Of a stretch of DNA of 10,656 nucleotides, positions 7,183 through 10,656 are shown piece by piece. Made by a program: the position numbers and the translations under genes. Below the pieces are notes generated by a model. That model was not told where the DNA came from. It saw only the letters and a program-made list of their open reading frames with translations, and searched no databases. Location: positions 11,991 through 22,646 of the forward strand of contig JAUNQM010000006.1 of assembly GCA_030536165.1 (NCBI GenBank). The letters run 5' to 3'. Within the stretch, counting starts at the first letter, position 1, and each line of letters starts with the position of its first letter. The DNA comes from Prevotellaceae bacterium (GTDB lineage: Bacteria; Bacteroidota; Bacteroidia; Bacteroidales; Bacteroidaceae).

Positions 7183-9243
7183 ATGAAAAAGAATATAATT
7201 AAATCAATTAGCATCGTAAGTTGTGCTTTGTGTCTTCTTTCATCATGTTCACTCGATGAATACAACCCTAAGGAAGTGACAGGTGATGAGATTCTGGCTA
7301 CTTACGACGGCATCTATGGCATGCAGGCAGAATGCTACAAGCCAATCTACGGACAGCTCTTTACCGTATTCGACTACCTCTCAATGGCAGAATGTGGTAC
7401 TGACATCTGGTGGCATTCAAACAACAAAAAATGGGCAGAACAATTGTTCTACTACGAGGAACTTACCACCAGCACAGAAAAGGCATGGGACAAGGCATTC
7501 ACTCAGGCATACAGTGCCCTCGGTATTGTCAATACAGTCATTAACCGTTGCGACCAGATAACCGAGAAGACTGAGGATGTTGCTATCCTCAAGGCAGAGG
7601 CAAAATATCTGCGTGCGTTCTACCATTTGTTGCTCACAACATACTATGGTCCTATCACACTCGTTACCGAAGAGCCTGCAGACAATATCAACCTAACCCC
7701 TAAGCGTAACACTTTGACAGAGATTTACACATCAATCACCACCGACCTCAAAGAGGCTATCGACGTGCTCCCTGTCACTCCGTTTGAAGGCAACCGTGCC
7801 CGCGCAACAAAGAAAGCAGCAAAGGGACTTCTCTGCCGTGCTTATATTCAGGGCGCAGGTCAGAACCTTAGCGAGAACGGCGTATCTTACTGGCAGCGTG
7901 CTCAGGAAGAGGCTGAAGAATTCATTGCTAACAAGGCAATGTATGGTGCTGACCTCTACGACGACATTTCCGACACATGGGCTGACACTAACAACCGCAA
8001 GAACAAGGAAGCATTGTTCGTTGCAGCAGGTATTGACGCATGCGAAGACCTCGACACATACGGATACGCAAATTCAGGCAACAACAAACTGTTTGCTCAT
8101 TGCTATTGGGGAATTTCAAACCTCGCAGACCTGGACAACACATCGGACTACGCGACAAGTTACCTCTACGGCAAGACCAACGAGAGTCACCTTGCACCTT
8201 CATACTACCTGCTCCATTGCTTCAACCCTACATGGGACAAGCGTTGGGAAAACACATTCCAGACTGCATTCTTCAACTACTCAATGGTTAATTCAAGCGA
8301 CGCTAACTACAGCTACGCAAAGAGTCAGGTCAAGGTGGTTAAGGACAGAAGCCGCGACTTCTGCACGAAGTATGGTATTGATGCAGGCATGAAGAACAAG
8401 CCTATCTATCCGTATGTTGACCTCAAGATTACATCATTCACAAATGGTGGCAACCAATACACCGGTCGCGTATGGCCTTTGGGCGTGACAAGTGGCGACA
8501 CTGCAAAGCTTGAGACCGTGAAGAAGATTTATGTTGTCGATTACCCTGTAGCAAAAGACGACAACCGTTTCTTCCTCTATCTCTACCCTAACTGGGCAGA
8601 TGAATACAAGGACGGATACGACAAGACTGGTCGCATCTACGCATCAGTAGCCATAGACGACCTCATGACTAAAAACAACTCACGCTATGTAGCATCTGCA
8701 TCCGAAATGACAGCAATTCCTGATGAGACAAGCAACGTATGGCAGACTTGGCCATCACTCAACAAATTTATCTGGAACTACGAAGGCGTTTATAATTCAA
8801 ACAATCTCCAGATACGCAATGGCGACATCATGGTTCAGCGTTTTGCTGAAATCTATCTTATCGCAGCAGAAGCTGAGCAGCATCTTGGGAATAGTGCAAA
8901 GGCCGCTGAATACCTCAACGTTCTGCGCGAAAGAGCAAAGCGTGCATCATACACAGGCGACGTTAAACTGCAGACAGCTACCGAGGACGACATCTTCGAC
9001 GAGTATGCACGCGAGATGTGCGGTGAGTTCCAGCGCTGGGCAATACTTCAGCGTCACGGACTTGCTACGATGAAGTCACGTCTTAAGAAGTACAACGTGC
9101 GTGCAGACTCAGCATTCGTCGATCGTTGCTATTGGCGTCCAATCTCGGGAACATTCCTCCAACAGATTGACAACACAGAGGAATACGGCGACAACGGCTA
9201 CGGCACAACAGCCAAGTCAGGCTTAGACGGCTACTTGCAGTAA
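7183..9243 (+). CDS. SusD/RagB-family surface lipoprotein (long form)
   Basis: The ligand-binding lipoprotein that caps the SusC channel on the cell surface. The signal peptide ends in a lipobox, LLSSC, with lipidation at Cys22, followed by SLDEYNPKEVT, typical of SusD N-termini. The N-terminal TPR-like SusD region shows AWDKAFTQAYSALGIVNTVI (101-120) and the signature LKAEAKYLRAFYHLLLTTYYGP (137-158). The C-terminal RagB/SusD domain shows RFAEIYLIAAEAE (from about 553), LNVLRERAKRA, and EDDIFDEYAREMCGEFQRW (601-619), the family's closing motif. At 686 residues it is longer than most SusD proteins (commonly 500-600). The extra length seems to lie in the middle (roughly 290-530), rich in aromatic residues, which may shape the binding face. 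It is co-transcribed with the transporter upstream and the dockerin protein 46 bases downstream. Confidence 0.95.
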   Translation: MKKNIIKSISIVSCALCLLSSCSLDEYNPKEVTGDEILATYDGIYGMQAECYKPIYGQLFTVFDYLSMAECGTDIWWHSNNKKWAEQLFYYEELTTSTEKAWDKAFTQAYSALGIVNTVINRCDQITEKTEDVAILKAEAKYLRAFYHLLLTTYYGPITLVTEEPADNINLTPKRNTLTEIYTSITTDLKEAIDVLPVTPFEGNRARATKKAAKGLLCRAYIQGAGQNLSENGVSYWQRAQEEAEEFIANKAMYGADLYDDISDTWADTNNRKNKEALFVAAGIDACEDLDTYGYANSGNNKLFAHCYWGISNLADLDNTSDYATSYLYGKTNESHLAPSYYLLHCFNPTWDKRWENTFQTAFFNYSMVNSSDANYSYAKSQVKVVKDRSRDFCTKYGIDAGMKNKPIYPYVDLKITSFTNGGNQYTGRVWPLGVTSGDTAKLETVKKIYVVDYPVAKDDNRFFLYLYPNWADEYKDGYDKTGRIYASVAIDDLMTKNNSRYVASASEMTAIPDETSNVWQTWPSLNKFIWNYEGVYNSNNLQIRNGDIMVQRFAEIYLIAAEAEQHLGNSAKAAEYLNVLRERAKRASYTGDVKLQTATEDDIFDEYAREMCGEFQRWAILQRHGLATMKSRLKKYNVRADSAFVDRCYWRPISGTFLQQIDNTEEYGDNGYGTTAKSGLDGYLQ

Positions 9244-9265
9244 GCCTTTGGAACAATAATCGTAC

Positions 9266-9289
9266 AACCGCATAACCATATAACCGCAT
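9266..9289 (+). repeat. Three 8-base tandem repeats abutting the dockerin gene start
   Basis: AACCGCAT, AACCATAT and AACCGCAT run head to tail and end exactly at the ATG of the dockerin gene. Just before them is CGTACAACCG (9261-9270), a 10-base word that also occurs in the SusC-SusD gap (7149-7158). No Shine-Dalgarno site is present, so this unstructured leader may serve for ribosome access. That role is inferred. Confidence 0.5.
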
Positions 9290-9682
9290 ATGAAAAAAGC
9301 GTTATTACTATTAGCAATAGGCCTCACAAGCCTTTCTGCAAGCGCTCAATCTAAGTATATTGAGTTGAAGAACGGCAACGAGAATATCAACTGCTCGTTC
9401 AGCGATAATCCAAAGCTCGTGTTCAATGAAGGCGAATGTTCGCTTCAGGCTCAGGGCAAATCTACCGAGTTGAAAGAGATTCAGAAGATTACCTTCGTCA
9501 CTTTCAAGAAAGGCGATGCCAACCTCGACACAAACGTCGATGTAGCAGACATAACTACCGTTGCATCTCATATCCTCGGCAACACTCCGTCTGACTTCCT
9601 GAAAGACGCAGCCGACGCCAATAACGACAAGACAATAGACGTAGCAGACATTACCACCATCGCTACTATGATACTCAACTAA
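9290..9682 (+). CDS. Small exported protein with a dockerin-type domain
   Basis: A 130-residue exported protein with a signal peptide (1-20, ending SASAQ). A short beta-rich module follows (SKYIELKNGN..., NPKLVF, LKEIQKITFV, 21-70). It resembles the small 'ELKDG...NPKxxF...IQKITF' modules found near the ends of many Bacteroidales secreted proteins. The C-terminus is a complete dockerin-like pair of calcium loops: D76-x-N78-x-D80-x-x-x-D84-x-x-D87 and D109-x-N111-x-D113-x-x-x-D117-x-x-D120. Each is followed by a matching helix (ITTVASHIL and ITTIATMIL). In cellulosomes dockerins bind cohesins and dock enzymes. Here there is no enzyme domain at all, and whether a cohesin partner exists is unknown. 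It is the last gene of the SusC-SusD operon and is followed by a terminator, so it likely works with that uptake system. Confidence 0.88.
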   Translation: MKKALLLLAIGLTSLSASAQSKYIELKNGNENINCSFSDNPKLVFNEGECSLQAQGKSTELKEIQKITFVTFKKGDANLDTNVDVADITTVASHILGNTPSDFLKDAADANNDKTIDVADITTIATMILN

Positions 9683-9724
9683 GCGAAAGAAGCACCAATA
9701 GTTGAATAATCAAATACCCCACTC

Positions 9725-9760
9725 AAAGCACCAAGACAACTACAGTCCTGGTGCTTTTTT
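9725..9760 (+). terminator. Rho-independent terminator of the SusC-SusD-dockerin operon
   Basis: AAAGCACCAAGAC pairs with GTCCTGGTGCTTT around the 7-base loop AACTACA, with one internal mismatch, followed directly by a T-run to 9760. It lies 43 bases after the dockerin stop codon. Confidence 0.85.
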
Positions 9761-9859
9761 CGTCATTTCAAATGCCATTACCTCCACTCGAAGAATAGAT
9801 CTTGACGAGTTGTTCAGACCAATCGACGCACTCGTCGTTAGTCGTCACTTTACACGTCC
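9761..9859. other. Intergenic DNA, no gene seen
   Basis: Between the operon terminator and the MITE-like element. The only structure noted is a 7-base inverted pair GACGAGT (9804-9810) and ACTCGTC (9830-9836). Open frames here are short, run through the terminator hairpin and show no protein-like composition. Confidence 0.4.
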
Positions 9860-9921
9860 GTTTAACCCAAATCGGTCATTAGGACTTTTTGAATATTATG
9901 CCATCGGCATAAGACGATGTA

Positions 9922-9942
9922 ACCAGCCATAAAATGGCTGGT
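9922..9942. repeat. Perfect 9-base-stem hairpin inside the MITE-like element
   Basis: ACCAGCCAT and ATGGCTGGT flank the loop AAA. A smaller one, ATGCC/GGCAT, lies just before it at about 9899-9910. No T-run follows, so this is not a terminator. Confidence 0.6.
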
Positions 9943-10025
9943 ACAAAGAAAAGGTGTTGGCATGCCTGCCTTTAGGTAGGCGACAGCATTGACAATGGTC
10001 GCATACCCAAAGGCATGCTTATAAG

Positions 10026-10066
10026 GCCCCACCCTAACCCTCCCCCGTAGGGAGGGAATATGGGGC
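10026..10066. repeat. GC-rich two-tier hairpin inside the MITE-like element
   Basis: An outer stem GCCCCA (10026-10031) with TGGGGC (10061-10066) encloses an inner stem CCCTCCC (10038-10044) with GGGAGGG (10050-10056) and the loop CCGTA. It resembles REP-type dispersed hairpins seen between Bacteroidales genes. Two direct copies of ACGGCAGGC follow at 10078-10086 and 10104-10112. Confidence 0.6.
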
Positions 10067-10192
10067 TACATCCAATAACGGCAGGCGTTGATTGATTATG
10101 TTGACGGCAGGCTTTCTAATGACCGATTTGGGTTTAACTCGGGAAAAGTTTTGCGTAACTTTTTAGCCTCACCTGCAAAAACCTGTGCTATG

Positions 10193-10237
10193 AAAAGAAT
10201 AGCAGGATACGCATTTGTATGACTGCTATTCTTTTTT
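10193..10237 (+). terminator. Strong terminator-like hairpin without an obvious upstream gene
   Basis: AAAAGAATAGCAG (10193-10205) pairs perfectly with CTGCTATTCTTTT (10223-10235), with an inner ATAC/GTAT pair in the 17-base loop, and ends in six T residues. In the plus direction it is a good rho-independent terminator. The nearest plus-strand gene ends at 9682 and already has its own terminator. It could end a short non-coding transcript. Confidence 0.55.
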
Positions 10238-10286
10238 CCTCGAACAATTTCTCAACGACTCATAACTACATCGTCATCCGTCCATA

Positions 10287-10438
10287 CGTCATCCTGGACT
10301 CCGCTTGCGCCTGAGCACCTACTGGAGCGCAAGAATCGGCTCTGCCGCTTTCACAAAGCGCATCGCGCGACTGAAAGAACTTGATTCAGAATCTCTATCA
10401 CAGAGTATGAGATTGCGGGTCAAGCCCGCAATGACAAG
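10287..10438. repeat. Dispersed intergenic repeat, copy B, apparently interrupted
   Basis: CGTCATCCTGGACT (10287-10300) and GAACTTGATTCAGAATCTC (10377-10395) are the two halves of copy A at 3685-3713, here separated by about 80 bases. The intervening DNA has its own hairpins (CTTGCGC/GCGCAAG at 10304-10333 and CGCTTT/AAAGCG at 10346-10360). The unit continues to a perfect 8-base hairpin ATTGCGGG/CCCGCAAT (10412-10432) and ATGAC, the mirror of the opening GTCAT. Confidence 0.5.
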
Positions 10439-10476
10439 GGGAGGGCGACTGTTTTTAACACAGGCTTTTGCAGGTG

Positions 10477-10656
10477 ACCCAAATTTTATCGATTAATTTC
10501 GCAAACATCGGACATCCTGCGACAGGTTTTGATAGCTAAAATGGATAGAAATTTATGTATTTTTGGTATGAATTTCGGCCTCGGCGATAGCGTTGTCAAA
10601 ATGGATTATAACGCAAAAGATTGATTGTTAGTCAAATAGTGTTTTGTGTTGTCATG
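10477..10656. other. Intergenic DNA, possible leader of a following gene
   Basis: No gene is seen. TATTTTTG at 10558-10565 matches the -7 consensus on the plus strand, but the closest upstream TTTG is 26 bases away, too far for a good promoter. A short motif AAAATGGAT occurs at 10539-10547 and again at 10598-10606. The last three bases are an ATG that may begin the next gene, but nothing beyond it can be judged. Confidence 0.3.

Larger units (their letters stand above)
9860..10138. mobile_element. MITE-like element with 16-base terminal inverted repeats and a 7-base direct repeat
   Basis: CCAAATCGGTCATTAG (9867-9882) is perfectly inverted as CTAATGACCGATTTGG (10116-10131). Immediately outside both ends is GTTTAAC (9860-9866 and 10132-10138) in direct orientation, as expected for a target-site duplication. 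The core is 265 bases, holds no open frame of note, and is full of internal hairpins. This is the layout of a non-autonomous miniature transposable element. GTTTAAC is nearly palindromic, so the flanks can also be read as an extended 23-base inverted repeat with one mismatch. I do not recognise the transposase family. Confidence 0.6.
10170..10476. repeat. 18-base inverted repeat pair flanking about 270 bases
   Basis: CACCTGCAAAAACCTGTG (10170-10187) is inverted as CACAGGCTTTTGCAGGTG (10459-10476) with a single mismatch. The enclosed DNA contains the terminator-like hairpin at 10193-10235 and the interrupted dispersed repeat. No flanking target duplication is visible, so I call it a repeat rather than a mobile element. 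Confidence 0.5.

Noticed and set aside
7784..8392. Plus-strand open frame of 202 codons inside SusD
   Set aside because: Out-of-frame shadow of SusD with Thr/Arg/Gln-rich composition typical of a shifted frame.
9702..9932. Plus-strand open frame of 76 codons after the dockerin gene
   Set aside because: It runs through the operon terminator and the left end of the MITE-like element, and has no promoter or protein-like pattern.
10305..10496. Plus-strand open frame of 63 codons
   Set aside because: It lies within dispersed hairpin repeats whose complementarity explains the sequence. The translation has no recognisable feature.
10654..10656. Start codon of a following gene
   Set aside because: Only the ATG itself is inside the window, so no coding evidence exists.

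Overview
The window looks like a chromosomal segment from a member of the Bacteroidales, most likely Prevotella or a close relative. The basis is a SusC/SusD outer-membrane pair, Bacteroidetes-type promoters (TAnnTTTG, in one case with a TTTG 20 bases upstream), A-rich leaders with few Shine-Dalgarno sites, export signals ending in ..AQ, and a menaquinone (not ubiquinone) setting for the UbiE-type methyltransferase. The genus is inferred from style, not from a marker gene.

Left part (1-3456), all on the minus strand. In order of transcription these are a 140-residue exported protein of unknown function (3456-3034), an ATPase_2/DUF234 'AAA' protein with a nuclease-like C-terminal fold (2871-1465), a DUF2461 protein (1446-763), and the demethylmenaquinone methyltransferase gene menG/ubiE (699 to the window edge, last few codons missing). 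The ATPase and DUF2461 genes are 18 bases apart and menG follows after 63 bases, so these three may be co-transcribed. The ATPase promoter carries three copies of CAGCGGAAA, two of them forming a 17-base imperfect inverted repeat where a -33 box would be expected.

Middle (3457-4049) is a 593-base divergent intergenic region. It holds a dispersed hairpin repeat, then four 13-base palindromes (consensus ACACCTnAGGTGT) at a regular 23-24 base pitch, then a very good promoter for the plus-strand operon.

Right part (4050-9682) is a three-gene plus-strand operon: a SusC-type TonB-dependent transporter, a long SusD-type surface lipoprotein, and a small exported protein ending in two perfect dockerin-type calcium loops. 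A rho-independent terminator closes it. SusC and SusD would together bind and import a ligand, probably a glycan or peptide. The dockerin protein has no catalytic domain and may be an adaptor. No glycoside hydrolase, peptidase or dedicated regulator is visible, so the substrate cannot be named.

Right end (9761-10656) is about 900 bases with no credible gene. It holds a MITE-like element (16-base perfect terminal inverted repeats flanked by a 7-base direct repeat), GC-rich hairpins, a second 18-base inverted repeat enclosing a terminator-like hairpin, and a dispersed repeat that looks interrupted by about 80 bases. The window ends on an ATG that could start the next gene.
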